A stretch of 27,736 bases of DNA from Syntrophaceae bacterium UBA6078 (GTDB lineage: Bacteria > Desulfobacterota > Syntrophia > Syntrophales > UBA2210). The number at the start of each line of letters is the position of its first letter. Positions within the stretch are counted from its first letter, which is position 1. Below the pieces are notes generated by a model. That model made no database searches. It was not told where the DNA came from and saw nothing but the letters and a program-made list of their open reading frames with translations. The translations under genes were made by a program, and so were the position numbers. Below, in pieces: positions 1-6,272 of the stretch. Where the stretch lies: the NCBI GenBank assembly GCA_002428735.1, contig DIXO01000029.1:1-27736 (forward strand), read 5' to 3'.

Positions 1-7
1 CAGTTTT

Positions 8-136
8 TCAACGGCCTGCTAGGGGTGCGCGCCGCAGTATTTCCGCATCGCACCACAAGTAACCATCCGCGATAATCGACGGCAACCGATCCACGTGCAC
101 TATATGATAGATCTTCGGCTGCGCAGGAACTGTCAT
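8..136 (-). pseudogene. Truncated darT-like DNA ADP-ribosyltransferase, N-terminal 42 residues
   Basis: The 42-residue reading frame (ATG at 136) matches the start of DarT/DUF4433 proteins. It has the KIYHIVHVDRL motif, the spacing to SIIADGYLWCD, and then RRAP. DarT toxins ADP-ribosylate thymidine in single-stranded DNA and are neutralised by the DarG macrodomain antitoxin. Full-length enzymes are around 200 residues, so more than three quarters is missing, including the catalytic glutamate. The frame hits a stop within the sequence CTAGCAGGCCGTTGAAAAAC (minus strand). This resembles the outer end of some insertion sequences, so an element probably interrupts the gene just at the window edge. 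The start overlaps the stop of a short upstream frame as ATGA. No complete darG is visible. The family call rests on N-terminal similarity from memory. Confidence 0.6.
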
Positions 137-237
137 TTCTCGGCTCCCATTGCTTCTTCGGCCATCGCACCTATTGCTATAAGCTTCGTATCATCAATCT
201 TATGATTAATTTTTATTTTCCGACCTTTATTACAACC
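133..237 (-). pseudogene. Possible C-terminal remnant of a gene upstream of the darT fragment
   Basis: A 34-residue open frame rich in Lys, Ile and Ala ends in AEEAMGAEK and overlaps the darT start by four bases (ATGA), as in translationally coupled operons. It has no good start codon. An in-frame TAA lies at 238-240, and the first ATG would leave only ten residues. It may be the tail of a degraded partner gene, or chance. No family was recognised. Confidence 0.22.
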
Positions 238-433
238 TTACTCTATTTTACTTAGATCGTAAAATCAACACAATTGAACTTCCATTGGCGGGTATTTTAG
301 GGCGTTAAAGAGCAAAAATAAACTAGCAAAATAAAGAAAGAATGGCAATAGCTCATAGTGCGTACTGCCTGAAATCTTGTTTAACTTAGATGAAGGTAGT
401 TATAAAAATTACAGGAAGCTATTCGGTTTTCCC
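238..433. other. AT-rich gap without a gene
   Basis: This stretch is clearly richer in A and T than its flanks and has stops in all frames. I see no tRNA, no copy of the tRNA-Lys attachment sequence and no strong hairpin with a T-run. It lies downstream of the last gene of the leftmost small-gene operon, so it may hold a weak transcription end. Confidence 0.4.
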
Positions 434-997
434 TCAACCCCCTAGTTCCACCAGATCATCAAACAACCCCTTCACCCGTGGCTTCAACGCCTCACACTCT
501 TCCAGGAAAAAGGCCTTCTTGGACTTACCCAGGTAGCGACCTTTTTGGGTGTGAACATCGAAAGCGTAATCCGGGATCGGGAGGTTTTCCTCTTTGACCG
601 ATCTTATTATCTCCTCAATCTCACCGCTGAAAACGCGGTCCTTGTCATACACCAGATTTTGAAGGTGATCGGCGTCCCGGGACTTGGGCGTCCGGCACAA
701 AATCAGCACCGCCTTTGATATGAAAATCCTTCCCCGGTCCACGTCCGGGCGTCCGTCGTTAATCAGCATGAATGACCGGTAGAGGTTATAGACCTCCGTG
801 GTGATCGTGACTCCGTAACAGTCTTCAGCCGATATGGTGAGCAGTCTCTTCCAGACATAGAGATAATACCCGGAGTGATAAAGCTCCAGTGCAAAGTACC
901 CGGCAAGTTTGGGGTCGTTCCGTCTGATTGCTTTCTGCATAGCAGAAGTGGCTTCAAAAAAGTCATAGCCTCTCACGGTTGGTTTCATCTTACCCAT
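434..997 (-). CDS. Stand-alone RarA/MgsA C-terminal-domain-like protein
   Basis: This 187-residue protein resembles the helical C-terminal part of RarA/MgsA (the bacterial WRNIP1/Mgs1 homologue). In RarA that part follows the AAA+ core and takes part in tetramer formation. The matching pattern is a first helix QKAIRRNDPKLAGY, a second helix with YVWKRLLTISAEDCYG (compare RRLvriASEDiG in RarA), and a later segment ISKAVLILCRTPKSRDAD that matches the ALAPKS region. No Walker A or B motif is present, so it cannot be an ATPase by itself. ATG 997 is chosen over the in-frame ATG at 1024 because GGGAGGGAG lies eight bases before it. It is the last gene of the minus-strand operon starting at 3777. 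It could modulate host RarA or replication forks, but that role is inference. Confidence 0.55.
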   Translation of the reverse strand: MGKMKPTVRGYDFFEATSAMQKAIRRNDPKLAGYFALELYHSGYYLYVWKRLLTISAEDCYGVTITTEVYNLYRSFMLINDGRPDVDRGRIFISKAVLILCRTPKSRDADHLQNLVYDKDRVFSGEIEEIIRSVKEENLPIPDYAFDVHTQKGRYLGKSKKAFFLEECEALKPRVKGLFDDLVELGG

Positions 998-1013
998 GGT
1001 TTTCTCCCTCCCT

Positions 1014-1427
1014 TCAATCCTCATCAGGAAACATAATCGTCAGGACCGGCTCCGGGATTACACGCCCTTTTTCAGGGTCCGGATCCCCCGGTCCGCACTG
1101 AATCTTGAACTCTCGTTCGCATCCTTGCCGGAGGGGTACGCTGCACTTGAATAACCTGATCTGAGGAGTGATATCCCGGCCACAATGGATTGCCATATTG
1201 CACAAATCCCACACATACGCCCCCGGGTCCTCTCCAGTCTTCTTGCAGGCTGATTCGATGAGGCTCCAGACGGCATGAGTACAGGCCACCGGGTATTTAT
1301 AGAGTCTGGTGTCCAGGGGAAACAATGCTGTCAGATCCACCAACACCCCGTCTTTGATCGCTTCCGCCCGTGAATAACTGTCAACCACCGGCCAGTCTTC
1401 CCACTCTTCTCTCGTTCTATCAGTCAT
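1014..1427 (-). CDS. DUF6573-like mobile-element protein
   Basis: A 137-residue soluble protein. The segment SYSRAEAIKDGVLVDLT, followed by a run including PVACTHAVWSLIE, is typical of a family common on plasmids and phages that I recall as DUF6573. No biochemical function is known to me. Start 1427 is chosen because its ATG overlaps the stop of the upstream gene (AATGA) and is preceded by GGAGGCAAG; the open frame extends farther upstream without a better site. The stop lies 17 bases before the start of the RarA-C-like gene, which keeps the operon tight. The C-terminal third carries two short Cys-containing stretches but no clear metal-binding motif. Confidence 0.55.
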   Translation of the reverse strand: MTDRTREEWEDWPVVDSYSRAEAIKDGVLVDLTALFPLDTRLYKYPVACTHAVWSLIESACKKTGEDPGAYVWDLCNMAIHCGRDITPQIRLFKCSVPLRQGCEREFKIQCGPGDPDPEKGRVIPEPVLTIMFPDED

Positions 1428-1669
1428 TATTTTTCTTGCCTCCCTATGGCTGTAAAGATAAACCACTGTGCAGTGTCTAGCCGTTTCCCTGTCACCGGGT
1501 GCCAGTCCAGAAGATCGGCAAAGGATTTCCAACCCCTCACGCACACCGAGCGGATATCAAGGTCTCCCCGGTATCTTGCCACCTTCAAGGCGAGGATTTC
1601 AGACAGGCCGAACGCTGCCGGATCGACTTCTTGGGGGTGCAAAAACGTCCATTTCAGTTGTGATTTCAT
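1427..1669 (-). CDS. Small hypothetical protein
   Basis: An 80-residue protein with an aromatic-rich C-terminal half (DLLDWHPVTGKRLDTAQWF). A consensus AAGGAGG lies eight bases before ATG 1669, so it is very likely translated. It sits between the DNA ligase gene (20 bases upstream) and the DUF6573-like gene, with which it shares a stop/start overlap. I do not recognise the family. Confidence 0.6.
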   Translation of the reverse strand: MKSQLKWTFLHPQEVDPAAFGLSEILALKVARYRGDLDIRSVCVRGWKSFADLLDWHPVTGKRLDTAQWFIFTAIGRQEK

Positions 1670-1689
1670 TTTTCTTGCCTCCTTTCATT

Positions 1690-2460
1690 TCATTCATAAT
1701 CCCTGACGGTCACGAAGACCGCTTCCCGGGGGACGCCCGTATCGGTCAACCCGCGATAGGAGAACGTCACCATGGATCCGATTTTGGGGGGGGTCAGCCT
1801 TGTTTCATCTGACAGACCAGTCCCCAGCCTGATCGTAATTCCATCTCGCCACTGACACACCAACGCCCCCACCTGATCGGAGTACTTTCCCTTCCCCTCC
1901 TGGTAGCCGATCACCCTGGCCTCATCGGTCTCCCGGGGTTTGTATTTCAGGACATTGCCACTCCTACCGGGGACGTAGGGGGACCCTGGCTTTCGGAGCA
2001 CTACCCCCTCGGCCCCTTTGGAAACCAGGCGCAGGGCGAGAGCCTTGAGATAGTCTGCATCGGGACAGGTCCAGTGCGGTATCACCGAGGCGATCTTTTG
2101 AGCCTGCCGTACCCACAGGACATTCTTCGCATACGCTATCCGGGTCTCAAATCCCCCGGAACAGGCAGGGGCATCAAAGACGCGGTATCGGATCTGCTCC
2201 CACTCTGAATCAATGGGGGTCTTTTTCCGTATGACAGCCACGGTCTTCTGAAACGTCCCCCTTCCACTATAAAGTTCCCCGTCAAGGACCTCGCCACGGG
2301 GAAGCTGACTCGTGAACCAGGCGGGGGGGATGATATCGTTCCCGTTCCGAGTCACCAGAACGGATCCGGTCCAGATCGCCCTGACCCCGTCTAGCTTTTC
2401 ACTAAGGAGCCATCCCTGGATGTTCTCCCCGGCATAATTTTTAGCGAGCATCGGTCTCAT
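1690..2460 (-). CDS. Minimal ATP-dependent DNA ligase (LigE-like)
   Basis: The 256-residue protein contains the nucleotidyltransferase motifs of ATP-dependent DNA ligases. Motif I is EKLDGVRA with the adenylated Lys22, motif III is LDGELY around residues 59-64, motif IV is EGVVLRKP and motif V is LKYKP. A short OB-fold follows. There are no accessory domains, so it is of the minimal Lig B/E type, which seals nicks in duplex DNA. Lig E enzymes usually carry a signal peptide; this one starts directly with RPMLAKNY and is expected to be cytoplasmic. ATG 2460 is preceded by AAAGGAGGCAAG. It lies in the small-gene operon and may support phage replication or repair, in addition to the host NAD-dependent enzyme. 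Confidence 0.9.
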   Translation of the reverse strand: MRPMLAKNYAGENIQGWLLSEKLDGVRAIWTGSVLVTRNGNDIIPPAWFTSQLPRGEVLDGELYSGRGTFQKTVAVIRKKTPIDSEWEQIRYRVFDAPACSGGFETRIAYAKNVLWVRQAQKIASVIPHWTCPDADYLKALALRLVSKGAEGVVLRKPGSPYVPGRSGNVLKYKPRETDEARVIGYQEGKGKYSDQVGALVCQWRDGITIRLGTGLSDETRLTPPKIGSMVTFSYRGLTDTGVPREAVFVTVRDYE

Positions 2461-2482
2461 TGCCCTTGCCTCCTTTCGCTCG

Positions 2483-2701
2483 TTAGATTCTCCCCGCCGC
2501 CCTGTCAATCAGGATGTCAATGTATCTCTCCCACTGCGCGACGGCTTCCCTCTTGGTCCCGAATCCAGACGGACACGCACCGCATCCCCGGATTCCATCG
2601 ACCCACCACCTGCTTCCTCTCCTGATGATCGGGTAGCCGTCGGAACCGAACATCGACCAGTGGCGTAAGACAGAATTTTCGTTCTCTGTCATCGGTTTCA
2701 T
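2483..2701 (-). CDS. Small hypothetical protein with Trp/Cys-rich core
   Basis: A 72-residue protein. It starts at ATG 2701 after GGGAGGCG and stops 22 bases before the ligase start. The centre reads RRGSRWWVDGIRGCGACP, followed by a helix TKREAVAQWERYI. The two cysteines three apart could bind metal, but the pattern is not a full zinc finger. The layout (a short beta region, then an amphipathic helix) is common in small phage accessory proteins. No family was recognised. Confidence 0.55.
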   Translation of the reverse strand: MKPMTENENSVLRHWSMFGSDGYPIIRRGSRWWVDGIRGCGACPSGFGTKREAVAQWERYIDILIDRAAGRI

Positions 2702-2703
2702 TG

Positions 2704-2832
2704 CTATCGCCTCCCGCCCCGTTTCATTCGCCGGAGCACTTCCTGGGCGCCTTTCTTGTACACGCACAGACAGATCAATGTTCCATCCTCGTCTAAGACC
2801 GCCCAATATCTGCTGTACTTTTCGATCTTCAT
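2704..2832 (-). CDS. Very small phage protein (42 aa)
   Basis: This short gene reads MKIEKYSRYWAVLDEDG and then LICLCVYKKGAQEVLRRM. Two beta strands are followed by a basic helix, a pattern seen in many small phage and plasmid proteins of unknown function. GGAGGG precedes ATG 2832, which overlaps the stop of the upstream gene as ATGA. Its own TAG is two bases before the next start. These tight junctions and the good ribosome site make it a real gene despite its size. Confidence 0.65.
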   Translation of the reverse strand: MKIEKYSRYWAVLDEDGTLICLCVYKKGAQEVLRRMKRGGRR

Positions 2833-3215
2833 CGTTTCTGCCCTCCGTCTTTCGTTGTCAGAAGAAACCGAACATCATAAAAGAATCTCAGCAGGTCCTG
2901 ATAGTTCCAGGGACGTTCCGGGCTTTCAGCTTCCACCTTCGACATCTCAAAAACCCTGAACCTGATAAGTTCGAGGGCTTCCCCGTCTTTGGACTGGCCG
3001 GGTCCCTCTGATATGTACATTTTCCCGTTCACGTACTCGACCTGCTTCGGGTGAAGGTTGGCCCATAGCGTGATCTCGTGCACCCACTGAGGCGGGAGGT
3101 CCTTTATGGCCAGTCGGCCATCCTCCCACTCTATCCATCCCGCTCCGGCATCTGCCAGGGCGCACAGGCCGCGTATCGTGGCATGATTTCGTTCTGTCTG
3201 CGTCATGGCCCTCAT
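2829..3215 (-). CDS. Hypothetical protein, small-gene operon
   Basis: A 128-residue protein starting at ATG 3215 after a GGGGGAAGG site. A second ATG three codons on (3206) is an alternative. The open frame runs upstream to 3350, but there it only mirrors the neighbouring gene. It has a helical N-terminus, a segment AGWIEWEDGRLAIKDLPPQW, and a C-terminal helix that precedes the basic tail. No motif or family was recognised. It is translationally coupled to the 42-residue gene downstream. Confidence 0.5.
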   Translation of the reverse strand: MRAMTQTERNHATIRGLCALADAGAGWIEWEDGRLAIKDLPPQWVHEITLWANLHPKQVEYVNGKMYISEGPGQSKDGEALELIRFRVFEMSKVEAESPERPWNYQDLLRFFYDVRFLLTTKDGGQKR

Positions 3216-3232
3216 CTGCCTTCCCCCTTTCC

Positions 3233-3535
3233 CTATTCGATGAACCCGAGGCTCACCAGGATCTGCTCGGACTGGTATCTGTTTCTTCCCGTTGCCTTGA
3301 TGACAGCCGCTTCGATCCGTTCCCTGGTTTCCCGGAACAGCCGCTTGCATTCGTCGCAGGTTTCCCGGGGTGCATCTTCATGAATCACACAGGTACAACC
3401 GGGACCGTGGGGGATATCCAGATATATCTTCACCCACCCCCACGATGTTCCGGTTCCATGTTTGACGCTGGCGTTCTCACATCCCAATACCTTTAACGCC
3501 TTCTTCACTGCTTTCGTTTCGGTCTGTCTGTTCAT
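3233..3535 (-). CDS. Small Cys-rich phage protein (LPD29-like?)
   Basis: A 100-residue protein. An N-terminal helix (TKAVKKALKVLGCENASVK) is followed by the strand pattern HGTGTSWGWVKIYLDI, then a Cys/His-containing loop (CTCVIHEDAPRETCDEC) and a C-terminal helix. The first half resembles proteins in polyvalent phage and plasmid genes (the LPD29 type), where a helix precedes a Gly/Ser-rich strand pair. The Cys pairs could bind zinc. AAAGGGGGAAG precedes ATG 3535. The stop is 17 bases before the next gene. Confidence 0.5.
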   Translation of the reverse strand: MNRQTETKAVKKALKVLGCENASVKHGTGTSWGWVKIYLDIPHGPGCTCVIHEDAPRETCDECKRLFRETRERIEAAVIKATGRNRYQSEQILVSLGFIE

Positions 3536-3552
3536 CAGTCTTCCCCCTTTCC

Positions 3553-3777
3553 CTACGGAAGCACTTCGATTTCGACGACTCTCTTGACACCGCCGATCTC
3601 AGACTTCATCAACCGGACGGCCTGTTTCTTGGCATCTGTCAGTTTCCCAAGGATGCTGTACTGCTCAGTCGTGTAGCTTCCATCGTCATCGGTTCCCGTT
3701 AATCTCAACCACCAGTTCCCGTACCCCTTCGGCTTCCGTCCATGCGTGAACTCGTATTTCATGGTTTCTGTTCTCAT
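3553..3777 (-). CDS. Small hypothetical protein, first gene of the left operon
   Basis: A 74-residue protein with a beta-rich N-terminal half (GYGNWWLRLTGTDDDGSY) and a helix (TDAKKQAVRLMKSEI), a layout common in small phage proteins of unknown role. The start at 3777 follows AAGGGGG with five bases of spacing; an in-frame ATG at 3762 is the alternative. It is the first gene after the promoter at 3811-3839 and so leads the nine-gene unit that ends at 434. Confidence 0.5.
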   Translation of the reverse strand: MRTETMKYEFTHGRKPKGYGNWWLRLTGTDDDGSYTTEQYSILGKLTDAKKQAVRLMKSEIGGVKRVVEIEVLP

Positions 3778-3800
3778 GGTGTCCCCCTTCTATGTCATTG

Positions 3801-3940
3801 ATTTGACTATACTTTATCAGTAGCAGGGGGCATAGTCAAGCAAAATCAACGTAATATAATAATGATAACAAGCACTTATCTACTTTGGATCGTTGCGTTA
3901 TGAAAAAAAGTATGAATGCCATGCTCTTTTTCCTGTCTTG
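3801..3940. repeat. Promoter block copy A (about 130-140 bp direct repeat)
   Basis: This intergenic block aligns along its length with 5873-6010. Shared segments include the promoter inverted repeat, CATAGTCAAGCA, AATCAAC, an AT-rich stretch with CTTAT, and TGCTCTTTTTC at the far end. The divergence is scattered, as expected of an old duplication with conserved elements. Confidence 0.6.
3811..3839 (-). promoter_or_regulatory. Promoter of the left small-gene operon, within an inverted repeat
   Basis: On the minus strand, TTGACT (3839-3834) and TAAAGT (3816-3811) are separated by 17 bases, with AT-rich sequence upstream. The pair is framed by perfect 8-base inverted repeats, TTGACTAT at 3803-3810 and ATAGTCAA at 3832-3839, which suggests a repressor or activator site covering both hexamers. 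The same architecture occurs at 5883-5911. Confidence 0.6.
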
Positions 3941-3971
3941 ATGTGGCCTTTTCTCGGCCTCTGACAGCCTG

Positions 3972-4772
3972 TCAGTCAGTGCCCCGGGTGATCCCGTCAA
4001 GGATCGCCTGGACGTTCGTGGTGGCCTCGTCGAGCGTCTCCCAGCCTTTGTTTTCAGTCAGTCCCTCAAAGTAGATGACTCCGGGGGCTGGCAGGATATT
4101 GGATACACGTCCATAGCCCTCGCAACTTGATTCTCCGAGGACCTTCTCGGCGATGGAAAACCAGATCCTTCTGAGATAGGCGGCGTTGGCGGCCATAAAG
4201 GCAATAAGGTCCCGGCTGTACTCGTTTTGCATGTTCACGTGAAAGTACGTCGTGATATCGCTGCCCATGATGCCGGTCACTTTGACCACAAAGGACAATT
4301 TCACAAAGTGCGTCCGGCGGAGCTGATCGATCAGGGATGCTATGGCCGCCCCCCGGTGAAAGACCGTTGACTCATCAACCGCTGATGATACTGTCGCCGA
4401 CACAATGATCTCGACTTCGTCTTTCGGTCCCTCTGCGGTCACCATTTTTCCGAAACATTCCGGGACCCCCTCCAGATAGGAACCGATGTCGATATAGTCA
4501 CCGGTAACGTCGTGCTCGATGCCGTATCCGCTGGCCTCGTCGATCAGGTCATTGATCCGGTCGGCCTGGAATGCGACATCCTTTACGCCGTCAGGCCAGC
4601 CTTCACGGAACAACCTGTTCGACTCTTCCCATGTAAAGGGACAGAATGAAGGCTTGTTGTACCCCCTGGAATAATTTGACTCAGGCATGTCAGATATGTA
4701 GTCCAGGATTTCACTCACCGACTCAAAGCTCATGTCGATCGTCTTTCCCTTGTTCGTTCTCGTTATATTCAT
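3972..4772 (-). CDS. DUF7192-like phage protein, partner of the AAA+ ATPase
   Basis: A 266-residue soluble protein. The sequence pattern is a Ser/Gly-rich N-terminus, then LFREGWPDGVKDV near residues 54-66, VTGDYIDIGSYLEGVPEC near 89-106, and a RGAAIASLIDQLR helix near 140-152. It matches a family of mobile-element proteins that I recall as DUF7192, although the number should be checked. Members are often encoded beside a CobS/MoxR-like ATPase, as here. MoxR ATPases typically act with a von Willebrand-type partner, but no DxSxS metal-ion site is visible. Its ATG 4772 lies 14 bases after the ATPase gene, so they form a two-gene operon from the promoter at 5883-5911. Function unknown. Confidence 0.55.
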   Translation of the reverse strand: MNITRTNKGKTIDMSFESVSEILDYISDMPESNYSRGYNKPSFCPFTWEESNRLFREGWPDGVKDVAFQADRINDLIDEASGYGIEHDVTGDYIDIGSYLEGVPECFGKMVTAEGPKDEVEIIVSATVSSAVDESTVFHRGAAIASLIDQLRRTHFVKLSFVVKVTGIMGSDITTYFHVNMQNEYSRDLIAFMAANAAYLRRIWFSIAEKVLGESSCEGYGRVSNILPAPGVIYFEGLTENKGWETLDEATTNVQAILDGITRGTD

Positions 4773-4786
4773 GGCATCCCCTCCAG

Positions 4787-5845
4787 TTACAGGTTGCTTT
4801 CAATGCGTGATCGGATTTCAGGATTGACGCCCCGGAAGACCAGCATATCGAGGCATTCTTTTTCCGAGAACCCGTTGGCCAGCATCAGGCTCCCCTTGAT
4901 GGAGGCCCGGGGACTGATGATCAGCCGCTCCTTTAAGTCAAAGACGATCCCCCTGATCTTCTGGACTTTTTCGGCCCACTCGACATTCCCGGAAAGCGCA
5001 ACCTCCAGCTTTTCGTCATAGTCGAATTCGACAACGGCGAAGCGGTCAAGCGTTGCGGCGTCGATGGGATTTCTGCCGACATACTGTCTGTCAGCGCCGC
5101 GGCCATAGGTGTTACCGGCGGCGATAAAGATGAAATCCTGGTGCCGCTGAACCATCCGGTCCGGAAATCCCGCCCACCCGTTTGAAAGCGCGGCATTGAT
5201 AACGGTGAGGACGTTGGCGTTCCCGGCGTCGATCTCATCCATTAAGAAGACCCCTCCGTTCTCATAGGCTTCCCGAAGGAGCGAAGGGACGTAGGTACCG
5301 GTGGCATCCTTGTAGCCCAGCAGGTCGCTCTTGGTGGTCTGGAGTCCCACGGGCTGCATAAAGAAGGGAAGGCCCAGGGCTTTCGCGACAAATTCGCACA
5401 GGGTCGTTTTCCCGGACCCCGCAGGTCCGACCAGGAAGGTGTCGATGCGAAGGGCAACCAGTTTCAGGATCCGCTCAAACTCCCGATGCTGTATCCCGAC
5501 CTTTACCGCCGGTCTGTCAGGGGCGATCAGCTCGATCTCTCGCACCGCCGGATTAAAGGACTGCAACTTCTGATCGATCACGGCTTCGGCAATGGCCCTG
5601 ACCTCTTCAGGATCCACGCCGGACTTGATCCGGCCTGACATGATCCGGGCCATGATATCGGCGAGGTCCATATCCTCTAAATGAAGATCCCCGTCACTGT
5701 CAGGACCGGGGACATCCTCATTCAGGATAATTGCGATCAGCTTCCTCTTTTTCCAATAGTTGACCCGCTCACCCGTGTACCCCATGTCCCGAACCATCTT
5801 CCGTAATTGGTCCGTCTTCATCTTTTGCAGCTCTTCTCGTTCCAT
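4787..5845 (-). CDS. CobS/MoxR-like AAA+ ATPase with N-terminal SAP-like region
   Basis: A 352-residue AAA+ protein. Walker A is GPAGSGKTT (140-148), Walker B GVFLMDEIDA (198-207), sensor 1 AGNTYG around 243-248, and a conserved LDRFA (266-270) supplies the likely arginine finger. This order is typical of the CobS branch of MoxR ATPases. Residues 1-45 form a short helical region (LQKMKTDQLRKMVRDMGY, then a basic helix) that resembles SAP or Rho-N nucleic-acid-binding modules. MoxR proteins remodel protein complexes, often with a vWA partner; here the neighbour is the DUF7192-like protein. The start at 5845 follows a weak GGGAGCGA. Similar ATPases occur in many phages, where their role is not established. 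Confidence 0.85.
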   Translation of the reverse strand: MEREELQKMKTDQLRKMVRDMGYTGERVNYWKKRKLIAIILNEDVPGPDSDGDLHLEDMDLADIMARIMSGRIKSGVDPEEVRAIAEAVIDQKLQSFNPAVREIELIAPDRPAVKVGIQHREFERILKLVALRIDTFLVGPAGSGKTTLCEFVAKALGLPFFMQPVGLQTTKSDLLGYKDATGTYVPSLLREAYENGGVFLMDEIDAGNANVLTVINAALSNGWAGFPDRMVQRHQDFIFIAAGNTYGRGADRQYVGRNPIDAATLDRFAVVEFDYDEKLEVALSGNVEWAEKVQKIRGIVFDLKERLIISPRASIKGSLMLANGFSEKECLDMLVFRGVNPEIRSRIESNL

Positions 5846-5872
5846 CGCTCGCTCCCTTTTTGTAAGTATTTG

Positions 5873-6010
5873 ATTTAACTATACTTTAACCATGACAGCG
5901 AGCATAGTCAAGCAGAATCAACCATAAAAGATAAATAATAACGGCAACTTATGTGCTTTTGATTCTTGCTTTATCGGGGAAAGGAAGGAAGAACGTGCTC
6001 TTTTTCTTGA
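5873..6010. repeat. Promoter block copy B
   Basis: Second copy of the block at 3801-3940, located between the HTH gene after the terminase and the AAA+ operon. Conserved parts are the promoter and its inverted repeat, the AATCAAC segment, CTTAT, and GTGCTCTTTTTC at the distal end. No gene is visible inside. Confidence 0.6.
5883..5911 (-). promoter_or_regulatory. Promoter of the AAA+ ATPase operon
   Basis: On the minus strand, TTGACT (5911-5906) and TAAAGT (5888-5883) are 17 bases apart, identical in hexamers and spacing to the promoter at 3811-3839. The framing inverted repeat is TTAACTAT (5875-5882) with ATAGTCAA (5904-5911), seven of eight matching. The two promoters therefore probably answer to the same regulator. 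Confidence 0.6.
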
Positions 6011-6042
6011 ATTTTTTTTGAAGGGTGTGTGCGTTTTCAGGC

Positions 6043-6267
6043 TTATTCCGGGGCGGTTTCCGGGTCCTGTTCCGGGGAGTCCGTCAGTCGCCTCCTGGTG
6101 ATCACCCGGAAGAACTGATCAATGTTATCGGTATGGGCGACCCACCTTCCCATAATCGAAAGGATCGGCAGGCCCATGGAAACATACTGAGCCAACAGAC
6201 GTTCGCCACAACCAATATACTCCATAATCTCCTCTTTGGTGTTAAGTATGCCCGGGGCCTTTCCCAT
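6043..6267 (-). CDS. Small HTH DNA-binding protein following the terminase
   Basis: A 74-residue protein with a winged or MerR-like helix-turn-helix pattern: NTKEEIMEYIGCGERLLAQY, then a turn, VSMGLPILSIMGRWVAHTD as the wing, and a C-terminal helix. It looks like the small excisionase-type proteins often found next to phage terminases. ATG 6267 is preferred over 6294 because GGAGAGGGAGAGG lies just before it. The start is five bases from the terL stop, so the two are probably cotranscribed. The downstream neighbour is separated by the promoter block, so this gene likely ends the late transcript in this window. Confidence 0.6.
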   Translation of the reverse strand: MGKAPGILNTKEEIMEYIGCGERLLAQYVSMGLPILSIMGRWVAHTDNIDQFFRVITRRRLTDSPEQDPETAPE

Positions 6268-6272
6268 TCGCG

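Noticed and set aside
3955..3975. Rho-independent terminator after the DUF7192-like gene
   Set aside because: CTGACAG/CTGTCAG and GGCC hairpins exist, but stems are short and no T-run follows on the minus strand.
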